Shown: positions 7,970-15,568, counted from the first letter of the stretch. The stretch is DNA of 15,961 bases from Flavobacteriaceae bacterium (GCA_014763515.1 JACXVH010000088.1:1-15961); one strand, 5' to 3'. Translations and numbers: made by a program. The notes: generated by a model from the letters alone, not told the origin.

Positions 7970-9367
7970 ATGGCAGGAGGAAAATTAACCCCTAGACAGA
8001 AGATGATTAACCTAATGTACTTGGTTTTCATCGCAATGCTAGCTTTAAATATGTCGAAAGAAGTATTATCTGCTTTCGGTTTAATGAATGAAAAGTTTGC
8101 TGGTGTAAATACTTCTCAAACTGATCAAAATTCAAAATTAGCTACTTTATTAGAACAAAAAGCAGGTGAAAGCCCTAACTTTAAGCAGTCTTTTGCAATG
8201 TCTAAAGATGTAGCTAAGCAGTCAAAAGAATTATATGATTTCATCGAAGATGTTAAAAAGAAAGATATCTTAGTTGATTTTGAACCAGACGAAAAAGGTG
8301 TATTACCTTATGAAGCGATGGACAAAAGTAATATCGATGAAAAATGGTTTCAAGGTGATGGTTATTCTCCAAGAGGTAAAGAAATCGTTGCTAAAATTGA
8401 AGCTTACAAAACTTCTTTGAAAAATTTATTTGGAAAAGATGCTAAATACCAACCTTTAGTTTTAAAAATTGATAAGTTATTTGACTTAGGAGATGTTAAA
8501 GACGGTGAAGGTGTTATCAAGAAATATTTAGATTATCACTATAAAGGTTTCCCAGCTATTGCATCTGTTGCTAAATTAACTGCAATGCAAAATGATATTA
8601 AATCATTAGAAAACGAATCTTATAATATTTTCTTAGGTGCATCATATAAAGAGGCTGCTTCAATGAAAAACTTTCAAGCTATTGTTGCTTTAGATAAGAA
8701 TGTTTTCTTTGAAGGAGAAAAAGTCACAGGTAAAGTTGTATTAGGTAAATATGATGCTAATACAGTTCCAACTGCTTTTAATGGTCCTGGTAAAATTGAA
8801 AATGGACAAGCAGTAATTTCAACTACTGCTGGTGGTATTGGAGAGCACCCTGTTAAAGGTACTTTTACTTTCATGGAAGATAATGAGCCAGTTTCAATCC
8901 CTTTTGACGGTAAATACGTTGTAGTTCCTCGTCCTAAGACAGCTACTGTTTCTGCTGACAAGATGAATGTTGTTTATCGTGGTGTTGATAACCCAATGAC
9001 AATTTCATTTGCTGGTATCCCTGATTCTGATGTTAACGCACAAGGTCAAGGTTTAAAGAAAGTTGGTGGTGGTAAATATATCATGAACCCAGGTTCTGGA
9101 ACTGAAGTTACAATTAATGTAACTGGTAAATTACCAACTGGAAACGTTACAGATAAAAAAGTATTCCGTATTAAAGGTATTCCTTCTCCAACTGGTAAAA
9201 TCCGTGGTGAAGATGCTGCAAAAGGACCTAAATCAAGTTTAGAGAATTCTCAAGTTTCTGCTGCAATGAAAGGTGATGTAGTGGTTATATCTGACATTAA
9301 AGTAAAATATCAAGGTATCAATCAGGTTGCTAAAAAAGTATCACCTTGTACATTTGAAATTTTATAA
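7970..9367 (+). CDS. gldM: Gliding motility / T9SS motor protein GldM, C-terminal domain internally deleted
   Basis: GldM has one transmembrane helix in the GldL ring and four periplasmic domains (D1-D4) that carry motion to the GldK/GldN ring. The start MAGGKLTPRQKMINLMYL is typical, with R9 and a helix at about 11-31. D1 to D3 look complete, for example GFPAIAS, GEKVTGKVVLG, GKYVVVPRP, SADKMNVVYRG and FRIKGIPSPTG. Length is 465 residues, against about 513 in F. johnsoniae. The loss maps to one point: GPKSSLENSQVSA is followed at once by AMKGDVVVISDIK (junction near residue 431, nt 9257-9268). The usual segment with the FDF...GQPTVVV...NKM strands of D4 is absent, roughly 45-50 residues and in frame. 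The extreme C-terminus is kept. The comparison is from memory; the gene identity is firm. Confidence 0.93.
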   Translation: MAGGKLTPRQKMINLMYLVFIAMLALNMSKEVLSAFGLMNEKFAGVNTSQTDQNSKLATLLEQKAGESPNFKQSFAMSKDVAKQSKELYDFIEDVKKKDILVDFEPDEKGVLPYEAMDKSNIDEKWFQGDGYSPRGKEIVAKIEAYKTSLKNLFGKDAKYQPLVLKIDKLFDLGDVKDGEGVIKKYLDYHYKGFPAIASVAKLTAMQNDIKSLENESYNIFLGASYKEAASMKNFQAIVALDKNVFFEGEKVTGKVVLGKYDANTVPTAFNGPGKIENGQAVISTTAGGIGEHPVKGTFTFMEDNEPVSIPFDGKYVVVPRPKTATVSADKMNVVYRGVDNPMTISFAGIPDSDVNAQGQGLKKVGGGKYIMNPGSGTEVTINVTGKLPTGNVTDKKVFRIKGIPSPTGKIRGEDAAKGPKSSLENSQVSAAMKGDVVVISDIKVKYQGINQVAKKVSPCTFEIL

Positions 9368-9406
9368 TAAACTTATTTAAGATTAGAATATTTAAAGATT
9401 AAAAAA

Positions 9407-10226
9407 ATGAATTGGAGAAAATTTATATTAGTAGTAGCATTAGGTTTAAGTTCAACTTTTGCCTTTGCACAATCTAATCTTTTAAATGCAAAAACTCCCG
9501 ATCAAATTGGGAAAAAAACAGAAGCAGAATTAGTTGCTGAAAATGATATGCCTTTACCTTACGGTTATGTAATGGATAGAGACATATTAATGGGGAAAAG
9601 AGTTTGGGAAATCATCGACTTAGATGAAAGAGTAAACTTTCCACTTTATTATCCTGTAGAAAAAGATCTTGGGCCAGATAGAAAGCCTCTTTATGATGTG
9701 CTTAAAAGAGCTATTCAAGATAGTGTTTTAACTGAAGTATATAGTGATAGCTATTTTACAACTAAAAAAACATTAAAAGAAATTCAACAATCTTTATTTG
9801 CAATTGATACTACTGATGGTGGTAGAGAGCAAATGAATGAGGATTATGAAGCTTATGTGGCTGGTGAGAAAAAAATCGATGAACAATATATTGTAAAGAC
9901 TGAAATTGAAGCTGATTTAGTTAAAGCTTACAAAGTAGTTGGTTATTGGTATTTCGATAAAAGACAAGGTGAACTAAAATATAGAATGTTAGGTATCTGT
10001 CCTGTTGTACCAGACGTACAAATTTATAAAGACAATCCTGATACTGATGAAATGGTTGAGTTATTTTGGGTTTATTTCCCGTGCGGTAATTTACCAAGAA
10101 GAAAACGTTTATGCAGATAGACAAATCAAAGATTATTTAAAAGAAAACGCTCAAATGCAGTTATTAGAATCTGAGCGAGTAAAAGAAAAGATCCGCGACT
10201 TCGAACAAGATATGTGGAACTATTAA
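9407..10226 (+). pseudogene. gldN: gldN, broken by an internal frameshifting deletion
   Basis: GldN is the periplasmic T9SS ring protein that binds GldK and the GldM C-terminus. The first part has a signal peptide (MNWRKFILVVALGLSSTFAFAQ) and family sequence up to ELFWVYFP (residue 225, nt 10081). The original frame then runs into an unrelated tail, CGNLPRRKRLCR, and stops at 10120 (237 residues). The true C-terminus is in the +1 frame from 10080 to 10226: RAVIYQEENVYADRQIKDYL and onward to DFEQDMWNY. Between the two parts about 33-35 residues normally present in the family (the ARDVLHEAKAFND...FDHLLNSRRFN region, from memory) are missing. The frame shows the lost length to be 2 modulo 3. It is either a genuine null allele or a sequence error. 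Confidence 0.88.
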
Positions 10227-10251
10227 TATAAATTTTTCTCCAATTTATTGC

Positions 10252-10286
10252 AAAACTCTCATCTAACAGATGAGAGTTTTTTATTT
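10252..10286 (+). terminator. Rho-independent terminator after gldN
   Basis: AAAACTCTCATCT (10252-10264) and AGATGAGAGTTTT (10268-10280) form a perfect 13-bp stem with a 3-base loop, followed by more T residues. It closes the gld operon 26 bases after the gldN stop. Confidence 0.92.
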
Positions 10287-10289
10287 TTG
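10282..10289 (+). promoter_or_regulatory. Candidate -7 element of the oxidoreductase gene
   Basis: TATTTTTG matches TAnnTTTG exactly, inside the T-tract of the preceding terminator and 4 bases before the ATG at 10294. Transcription would start at or next to the start codon, giving a leaderless or nearly leaderless mRNA. No TTG is found at the proper -33 distance. Confidence 0.35.
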
Positions 10290-10293
10290 TACT

Positions 10294-11349
10294 ATGATAG
10301 ATTTTATAATTGTTGGAAGTGGTTTAGCTGGAGTTAGTTTCGCTAATATTGCTTTAGAGGCAGGTAAAAAGATTTTTGTTTTTGATAATCAATCTCAACC
10401 TTCTTCTACTGTTGCTGGAGGAATGTATAATCCAGTTGTTTTAAAACGTTTTACTGAGATTTGGAAAGCTCAAGAGCAAGTAGACTTGTGTCAAAAAATC
10501 TATCCTAAATTGGAAGCGAAACTTAACGTTAAGTTTGATTTTCCAATGCAATTATTTCGAAAGTTTGCTTCAATTGAAGAACAAAATAATTGGTTTGTGG
10601 CATGTGATAAACCTTCACTTTCTCCATTTTTAAATTCGAATATTAATTATGATTCTTATGAATCTATTAGTGCTCCATTTGGTTTTGGAGAAGTTTTTTC
10701 TTCAGGTTATTTAGATATTAAAACCTTAGTAAATTCCTATCAGAAATTTTTAGAAAATATAGATAGTTTCTCATCAGAAACTTTCGATTATAACAATCTT
10801 ATTATTGAAGAAGATTATGTACAATATAATGCAATAAGAACAAAACAAGTAGTCTTTGCAGAAGGTTTTGGTTTGCATAAAAACCCTTTTTTTAATGACC
10901 TACCTTTAGATGGAACAAAGGGTGAATTGTTACATATTAAAGCGCCTAACTTAAAACTTGATAAAATTATTAAGTCAAGTATTTTTGTGTTGCCTATTGG
11001 GAATGATATTTATAAAGTAGGTGCAACATATGATTGGAAAGATAAATCTAATATTCCTACTGATGCGGGTAGAGAAGAATTAGTAGAAAAATTGAGAGAA
11101 GTGATACATTCTGATTTTGAAATTATTGAACATTTGGCAGGAGTTAGACCAACAGTTAATGATAGACGTCCTTTGGTAGGAACTCACTATGAACACAAAT
11201 GTTTACATGTTTTAAATGGACTTGGAACAAGAGGAGTTATGCTGGCGCCGTATTTAGCAATAAATCTTTTTGAATTTTTAGAACAAGGAAAGCCTCTTGA
11301 TGATGAAATAAATATTATAAGATATTATAAAAAAAGAGCTAAACTTTAG
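10294..11349 (+). CDS. FAD-dependent oxidoreductase (DAO/DadA-like)
   Basis: The 351-residue protein opens with a Rossmann dinucleotide-binding motif, IIVGSGLAG (G8, G10, G13), and D31 (IFVFD) ends the second strand to bind the FAD ribose. The middle contains AGGMYNPVV and a beta-rich substrate domain. The C-terminal LAGVRPTVNDRRPLVG and NGLGTRGVMLAPYLA are the closing FAD-contact motifs of the D-amino-acid oxidase / glycine oxidase group. The substrate cannot be told from the sequence. The upstream ATG at 10270 was rejected because its eight extra residues translate the terminator arm and T-tract. It follows gldN but lies beyond a strong terminator, so it is probably a separate transcript. 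Its stop overlaps the stop of the convergent DUF983 gene. Confidence 0.88.
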   Translation: MIDFIIVGSGLAGVSFANIALEAGKKIFVFDNQSQPSSTVAGGMYNPVVLKRFTEIWKAQEQVDLCQKIYPKLEAKLNVKFDFPMQLFRKFASIEEQNNWFVACDKPSLSPFLNSNINYDSYESISAPFGFGEVFSSGYLDIKTLVNSYQKFLENIDSFSSETFDYNNLIIEEDYVQYNAIRTKQVVFAEGFGLHKNPFFNDLPLDGTKGELLHIKAPNLKLDKIIKSSIFVLPIGNDIYKVGATYDWKDKSNIPTDAGREELVEKLREVIHSDFEIIEHLAGVRPTVNDRRPLVGTHYEHKCLHVLNGLGTRGVMLAPYLAINLFEFLEQGKPLDDEINIIRYYKKRAKL

Positions 11350-11359
11350 CTCTTTTTTT
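11329..11359. terminator. Bidirectional terminator spanning two overlapping stop codons
   Basis: AAAAAAAGAGCTAAA (11329-11343) and TTTAGCTCTTTTTTT (11345-11359) are exact reverse complements around one C, with U-tracts in both directions. The hairpin codes for the last residues of both convergent genes. The stop of the oxidoreductase (TAG, 11347-11349) and of the DUF983 protein (TAA, 11348-11346) share two bases near its apex. Confidence 0.9.
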
Positions 11360-11747
11360 CTTTTAAGTGTTCTTTCCAATTTTTGTCATAACTTACAAAA
11401 AAGTTAATCCAAACATTTCTAGATATTCGCATCATTATTGGAAACAATAAAATTAAAGTGGCAATTATAGAAATAAAGGCAGTTTTTAAACTTGTTCCAA
11501 TAAAAACATAAGAAATAATAAACGCTGCAATTCCAAGTGCAACACCTATTCCGTAGCTCACATACATAGCACCATAAAAAAATGATGGTTCAATTTTGTA
11601 TCTTGTATGACAATGGCTACAAGTTTCATGCATTTTGTAAATTTTACTTAAATGATATGGATTATTGTCTTCATACATGCTTTCTTCTTGACATTTTGGA
11701 CAACTTCCTGTTAAAATGCTATTGAGTTTCGTTCCTTTTTTTAACAT
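11346..11747 (-). CDS. DUF983 family membrane protein
   Basis: The 133-residue protein matches DUF983. A short zinc-ribbon-like N-terminus has two cysteine pairs, CPKC (C16, C19) and CSHC (C43, C46). These are followed by the family stretch YKIEPSFFYGAMYVSYGIGV and two hydrophobic helices. The C-terminus is basic (KNWKEHLKEKK). It is probably an inner-membrane protein with a metal-binding cytoplasmic head; the family has no firm function. The ATG at 11747 is chosen over a TTG at 11753, because that TTG is the end of a promoter-like TATTTTTG. It is divergent from the ABC-F gene with 65 bases between. Confidence 0.87.
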   Translation of the reverse strand: MLKKGTKLNSILTGSCPKCQEESMYEDNNPYHLSKIYKMHETCSHCHTRYKIEPSFFYGAMYVSYGIGVALGIAAFIISYVFIGTSLKTAFISIIATLILLFPIMMRISRNVWINFFVSYDKNWKEHLKEKKS

Positions 11748-11750
11748 TTG

Positions 11751-11772
11751 CAAAAATATTTACACAAAGATA
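11751..11772 (-). promoter_or_regulatory. Two TAnnTTTG elements before the DUF983 gene
   Basis: On the minus strand TATCTTTG (11772-11765) and TATTTTTG (11758-11751) both match the -7 consensus exactly. The first leaves room for a short leader before the ATG at 11747 and is the likelier one. No TTG lies at standard -33 spacing. Confidence 0.4.
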
Positions 11773-11792
11773 CTACAGGATAGTTTGATATG

Positions 11793-11809
11793 TGTAACAA
11801 TTGTAACAA
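11793..11809. repeat. TGTAACAA direct repeat before the ABC-F gene
   Basis: TGTAACAA occurs at 11793-11800 and 11802-11809, a 9-base period ending just before the ATG at 11813. The close spacing could fit a tandem regulator site, or it may be chance. Confidence 0.4.
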
Positions 11810-11812
11810 AAT

Positions 11813-13738
11813 ATGCTTAATATACATAACTTATCGGTTTCTTTTGGTGGAACATATTTATTTGATGAAGTAACTTTTAGACTTGGTGCTGGAGATAGAG
11901 TAGGTCTAGTTGGGAAAAATGGAGCGGGTAAATCGACAATGTTAAAAATTTTGGCAGGAGATATTCAACCTGATTCCGGAGTTATTGCTACAGAAAAAGA
12001 GATTAAACTTGGTTTTTTAAGACAAGATATCGATTTTGAACAAGGACGAACTGTTTTAGAAGAAGCTTATCAGGCTTTCGAAGAAATTAAACGTGCAGAG
12101 TTTAGAATTGATGAAATTAATCACCAACTAGCAAATAGGACTGATTATGAAAGTGAAAGTTATCATGATTTAATTGATGAATTAAGTGAAGTTACACATC
12201 AATATGAAATATTAGGTGGTTATAATTATGTAGGCGATACCGAGAAAATTTTATTAGGGCTTGGTTTTAAACGCGAAGAATTTAATAATCCTACAGAGTC
12301 TTTTTCGGGCGGATGGCGTATGCGTATCGAATTAGCGAAATTGTTATTGCAAAGCAACGATATTTTACTTCTAGATGAGCCAACGAACCATTTAGATATA
12401 GAAAGTATCATTTGGCTAGAAAACTTCTTAAAAGGCTTTCCTGGAGTTGTAGTTATTGTTTCTCACGATAAAATGTTTCTAGACAATGTTACAAATCGTA
12501 CAATCGAAATATCATTAGGTAAAATTTACGATTTTAGTAAACCTTATTCACAATATTTAGTTTTAAGAGAAGAACTTCGAGAAAAACAATTGGCAACCCA
12601 AAAAAATCAGCAAAAGAAAATTGAAGAAACTGAAAAGTTAATTGAGCGTTTTCGATACAAAGCTTCAAAAGCAGCAATGGCTCAATCTTTAATTAAAAGA
12701 TTAGATAAAGTAGAACGCATTGAAGTTGATGAAGACGATAATTCGGTAATGAATATATCTTTCCCGGTTTCAGTTACGCCAGGTAGAGTTGTTGTAGAAG
12801 CAGAGCATGTTTCTAAACATTATGGAGACAAAAAAGTATTAAGTGATATTTCTATTCTTGTGGAACGCGGAAGTAAAATTGCCTTTGTAGGACAAAATGG
12901 TCAAGGAAAATCTACGTTTGCAAAAGCAATAATGAATGAATTTGAATATGATGGTGAAATAAAATTAGGACATAATGTTCAATTAGGATATTTTGCTCAA
13001 AATCAAGCAGAATATTTAGATGGAGAAAAAACGTTATTAGACACTATGATTGAAGCTGCTACCGATAGTAATCGATCAAAAGTGCGTGATATGTTAGGTG
13101 CTTTTTTATTTAGAGGCGATGATGTTGAAAAGAAAGTTAAAGTATTATCTGGTGGCGAGCGAAATAGATTAGCTTTATGTAGATTGTTGTTACAGCCTAT
13201 TAATGTTTTATTAATGGACGAACCAACAAATCACCTAGATATTAAATCTAAAAATGTGTTAAAAGCAGCATTACAAAATTTTGAAGGAACATTGTTATTA
13301 GTTTCTCACGATCGTGATTTCTTACAAGGTTTAGCAAATACAATTTATGAGTTTAAAGATCAAAAAATTAAAGAATATTTAGGCGATATAAATTTCTTTC
13401 TAGAACAACGTAACGCTCAAAATATGCGAGAAATTGAAAAGAAAGATGATTTGTCACTTCGAACAGCATCGAGAAGCGAAACAAAAGAAACTAAAAGTTT
13501 AAGTTACGAAGATCAAAAAAAGCAAAAATCACTTCAAAACAAGCTTAGTAAAATAGAAAGTCAAATAAATGAATTAGAAAAAGCGATTCAAAAAGACGAT
13601 GAAAATTTAGCTAAAAATTATGAGAAATTAATTGAAGATACTAATTTCTTTACAGCATATGAGAAAAAGAAAAAAGATTTAGAACAATTAATGGAAGATT
13701 GGGAAAATGTACAAATGGAAATCGAAGATTTTAATTAG
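11813..13738 (+). CDS. ABC-F family ATPase (ribosome-associated type, Uup/YheS-like)
   Basis: ABC-F proteins are soluble tandem ATPases without transmembrane domains that act on the ribosome (translation factors, or target protection against antibiotics). This 641-residue protein has both cassettes complete. Cassette 1 has Walker A GKNGAGKST (34-42), signature FSGGW (164-168) and Walker B LLLDEPTNHLD. Cassette 2 has Walker A GQNGQGKST (360-368), signature LSGGE (445-449) and MDEPTNHLD. The interdomain linker (about 245-330) is charged, and a C-terminal coiled coil (about 555-641) resembles that of Uup/YheS-type members. It looks like the housekeeping flavobacterial ABC-F rather than a dedicated resistance protein; the sequence cannot settle this. 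It stands alone and converges on the downstream minus-strand genes. Confidence 0.93.
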   Translation: MLNIHNLSVSFGGTYLFDEVTFRLGAGDRVGLVGKNGAGKSTMLKILAGDIQPDSGVIATEKEIKLGFLRQDIDFEQGRTVLEEAYQAFEEIKRAEFRIDEINHQLANRTDYESESYHDLIDELSEVTHQYEILGGYNYVGDTEKILLGLGFKREEFNNPTESFSGGWRMRIELAKLLLQSNDILLLDEPTNHLDIESIIWLENFLKGFPGVVVIVSHDKMFLDNVTNRTIEISLGKIYDFSKPYSQYLVLREELREKQLATQKNQQKKIEETEKLIERFRYKASKAAMAQSLIKRLDKVERIEVDEDDNSVMNISFPVSVTPGRVVVEAEHVSKHYGDKKVLSDISILVERGSKIAFVGQNGQGKSTFAKAIMNEFEYDGEIKLGHNVQLGYFAQNQAEYLDGEKTLLDTMIEAATDSNRSKVRDMLGAFLFRGDDVEKKVKVLSGGERNRLALCRLLLQPINVLLMDEPTNHLDIKSKNVLKAALQNFEGTLLLVSHDRDFLQGLANTIYEFKDQKIKEYLGDINFFLEQRNAQNMREIEKKDDLSLRTASRSETKETKSLSYEDQKKQKSLQNKLSKIESQINELEKAIQKDDENLAKNYEKLIEDTNFFTAYEKKKKDLEQLMEDWENVQMEIEDFN

Positions 13739-13832
13739 AAGCTATTTCCAGCTATACGCTATATTTTTTATTTTTTATCTCGACTTCGCTCGATAAGACA
13801 AAATAAAAAGATGTCGCTTCTATCTGGGCTAT
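13739..13832. repeat. Structured intergenic repeat between convergent genes
   Basis: The element begins immediately after the ABC-F stop. AGC (13740-13742) and CCAG (13748-13751) can pair with CTGGGCT (13824-13830). TTTTTATTTT (13765-13774) pairs with AAAATAAAAA (13800-13809), and TTATC (13775-13779) with GATAA (13792-13796). The apex reads TCGACTTCGCTCG. The AGCTATTTCC...CGCTATA start, the GATGTCGCTTCTATC...GGGCTA end and the CTCGACTTCGCTCG apex resemble, from memory, repeats scattered in flavobacterial intergenic regions. It may serve as the terminator of the ABC-F transcript. Confidence 0.6.
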
Positions 13833-13858
13833 TAAAATCGAATTAACGAATAAACATA

Positions 13859-15004
13859 TTATTTAAATGGATGTCTTGGTTGCCAGTGTACTTCGGGTTC
13901 AAGTTTAGGAAAAATTTTATCCATAAGTTTATTTACCCATTTATTGGTATGTAAAATAAATCCCGACATGTTTACAGGTTCGGCTCCAATAGAACTTTTA
14001 ATTTCTAAAGCAGTCCTTCCAAATATAATTTTTTTAAAACCATTTTCAATACCAAATTCGGTCATATTATAAAGCATGTTTAAATAAAGCATGCTTTCTT
14101 TTTGAATGGTTTCGTCGTAACCTAAAAAGTAAGTTTCTAAGGTTTCTCCGTTTAAAAGAATAGTATGAAAACCAACTAATTTTTCATTTAAAAAATAGCC
14201 GCAAATTCTAAATCTATTGCCGCATTGTTTTTTAAAGACAGAAAAATGATGTTTATCTAAGAAAAAAGTATTGAAAGGCGCATTTTTAGCAACATAATAA
14301 TATAAGTTATAAATATTGGGTTCATATTTTACCACATCGTCATAAGATAATTCTCTAACGTCAATGCCTTCAATTTTTTTATGTGCTCTTTTATATTGAT
14401 CTCTGTATTTTTTTGAAAAAGTTTGAATGTAATCTTCTTTAGTTTTCCAATTTTTATTCAAATAAAAAATCATATTAGGTTGTGCCGAAAATTCGTACAA
14501 AGAACCAAAATCATATTTTTTTAATTCTACAGAACATTCTGTGTAAAAATCTTTAAAACTTACAATGTGAATGGTAATTTTCTTTTCTTTAAAATATTGA
14601 ATTAGTGCTGTTGAACATTGCATCATAACATTGCTTACATACTTAAAGTCGATAGGTTTTATAAATGTATAACCGTTTTGACCAGTTATCATATTATTAC
14701 CTATAAACAAAACGTGTGAGGCAAAATTTCTAAAAACAAAATTTCTAATTTTTGTTTTGAAACAATTATCTCGTTCTCCGAAAGATTCTAATTTATTTAA
14801 ATCGAGATATTGAGCCAGTGAAGTTCCTATTAATTCGTTGTTTTCGAAAATACCAATAAAAAAACACTCCATATTAACAGGAGCCGATTTTTCTAAAACA
14901 CTTAAATAAGGAGTTTGTAAAAAATGGTTATCATGCGATACATAATCCCAGTTTTCAGGAAGCTCAGTAGTAGATTTATAAATTTTAAAAGAAATGTTTT
15001 CCAA
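13859..15004 (-). CDS. FemAB/GNAT-like acyltransferase-fold protein
   Basis: From the TTG at 15004 the product is 381 residues; a longer reading from a TTG at 15031 gives 390. The layout fits two tandem GNAT-like halves as in the FemAB / Acetyltransf_6 proteins. The N-terminal part has HDNHFLQTPYLSVLEKSAP and FFIGIFENNELIGTS. The C-terminal half has KKYRDQYKRAHKKI, FRICGYFLNEKLVGFHTILL, YFLGYDE and FGRTALEIKSSIGAEP. Such proteins attach acyl or aminoacyl groups in envelope or lipid biosynthesis, but no substrate can be named. The start is uncertain: no ATG lies near the N-terminus, and the 15031 start would translate the stem of a terminator (15016-15045). Confidence 0.75.
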   Translation of the reverse strand: MENISFKIYKSTTELPENWDYVSHDNHFLQTPYLSVLEKSAPVNMECFFIGIFENNELIGTSLAQYLDLNKLESFGERDNCFKTKIRNFVFRNFASHVLFIGNNMITGQNGYTFIKPIDFKYVSNVMMQCSTALIQYFKEKKITIHIVSFKDFYTECSVELKKYDFGSLYEFSAQPNMIFYLNKNWKTKEDYIQTFSKKYRDQYKRAHKKIEGIDVRELSYDDVVKYEPNIYNLYYYVAKNAPFNTFFLDKHHFSVFKKQCGNRFRICGYFLNEKLVGFHTILLNGETLETYFLGYDETIQKESMLYLNMLYNMTEFGIENGFKKIIFGRTALEIKSSIGAEPVNMSGFILHTNKWVNKLMDKIFPKLEPEVHWQPRHPFK

Positions 15005-15008
15005 GGGT

Positions 15009-15045
15009 AAAAAAATAATCGTCTCACACAAAAGTAAGACGATTA
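15009..15045 (-). terminator. Rho-independent terminator after the DUF1761 gene
   Basis: TAATCGTCT (15016-15024) and AGACGATTA (15037-15045) form a 9-bp stem with a 12-base loop. On the minus strand the stem is followed by seven T residues (15015-15009). It lies 35 bases after the DUF1761 stop and directly in front of, or overlapping, the 5' end of the acyltransferase-like gene. Confidence 0.82.
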
Positions 15046-15079
15046 GAGTATAATTAAATGTTAAAAAACTAACATATTT

Positions 15080-15568
15080 TTATTTCCATCCGCAAATAAT
15101 GGCTCCCATAATAGTTAAAGAGACTACCCAATAACCACCAGTTACGAGCATATATTTCCAAGATTTTTGTTCAAATAAACCATTGATAGCTATAATTGGT
15201 AACACAAAAAGTAATCCAGTCATAAATCCGTGTAAAGCACCATGTTTAAATGTTCGAAAAGCATCTTCGTAGTCGTCCATAAACGAAGAGTATGAAGGTA
15301 ATGCTTCAGATAATTTATTTGGACCTCCAATCATTGCTAATGCTCCCATCTGGTGAATTACCATTGGAGCAACTACAAAAGCAATTAGTAAAGAATAAAT
15401 AAAAGTAAGTCCGAAAATTTTTAACATATTACCTTTTTTTGCTTTTTCTTCCGTCATACCAGATTCTTGCATCCAGATAGTTCCAAAAACTTTTGGGTTG
15501 TACCAAATAAAGCCTACTACGAAAGTAGAAAGTGCCGCTACAACAACAGCGATAGGATTAAATAACAT
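15080..15568 (-). CDS. DUF1761 family membrane protein
   Basis: The 162-residue protein begins MLFNPIAVVVAALSTFVVGF followed by IWYNPKVFGTIWMQESG, the typical opening of DUF1761. It has about four hydrophobic helices (near 5-23, 49-72, 111-130 and 138-159). The segment FKHGALHGFMTGLLFVLP precedes the third helix. It is an integral inner-membrane protein of unknown function. The gene appears complete. A TATTTTTG element (minus strand, 15604-15597) lies 28 bases upstream of the ATG, and a terminator follows the stop, so it is probably transcribed alone. Confidence 0.88.
   Translation of the reverse strand: MLFNPIAVVVAALSTFVVGFIWYNPKVFGTIWMQESGMTEEKAKKGNMLKIFGLTFIYSLLIAFVVAPMVIHQMGALAMIGGPNKLSEALPSYSSFMDDYEDAFRTFKHGALHGFMTGLLFVLPIIAINGLFEQKSWKYMLVTGGYWVVSLTIMGAIICGWK

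Noticed and set aside
10076..10090. Programmed +1 frameshift in gldN
   Set aside because: A frame change alone would not restore the roughly 35 missing residues, and no slippery sequence or stimulatory structure is seen; a deletion explains both facts.
10270..10293. Earlier ATG start for the FAD oxidoreductase
   Set aside because: The eight added residues translate the terminator arm and its T-tract; the Rossmann strand begins directly after the Met at 10294.
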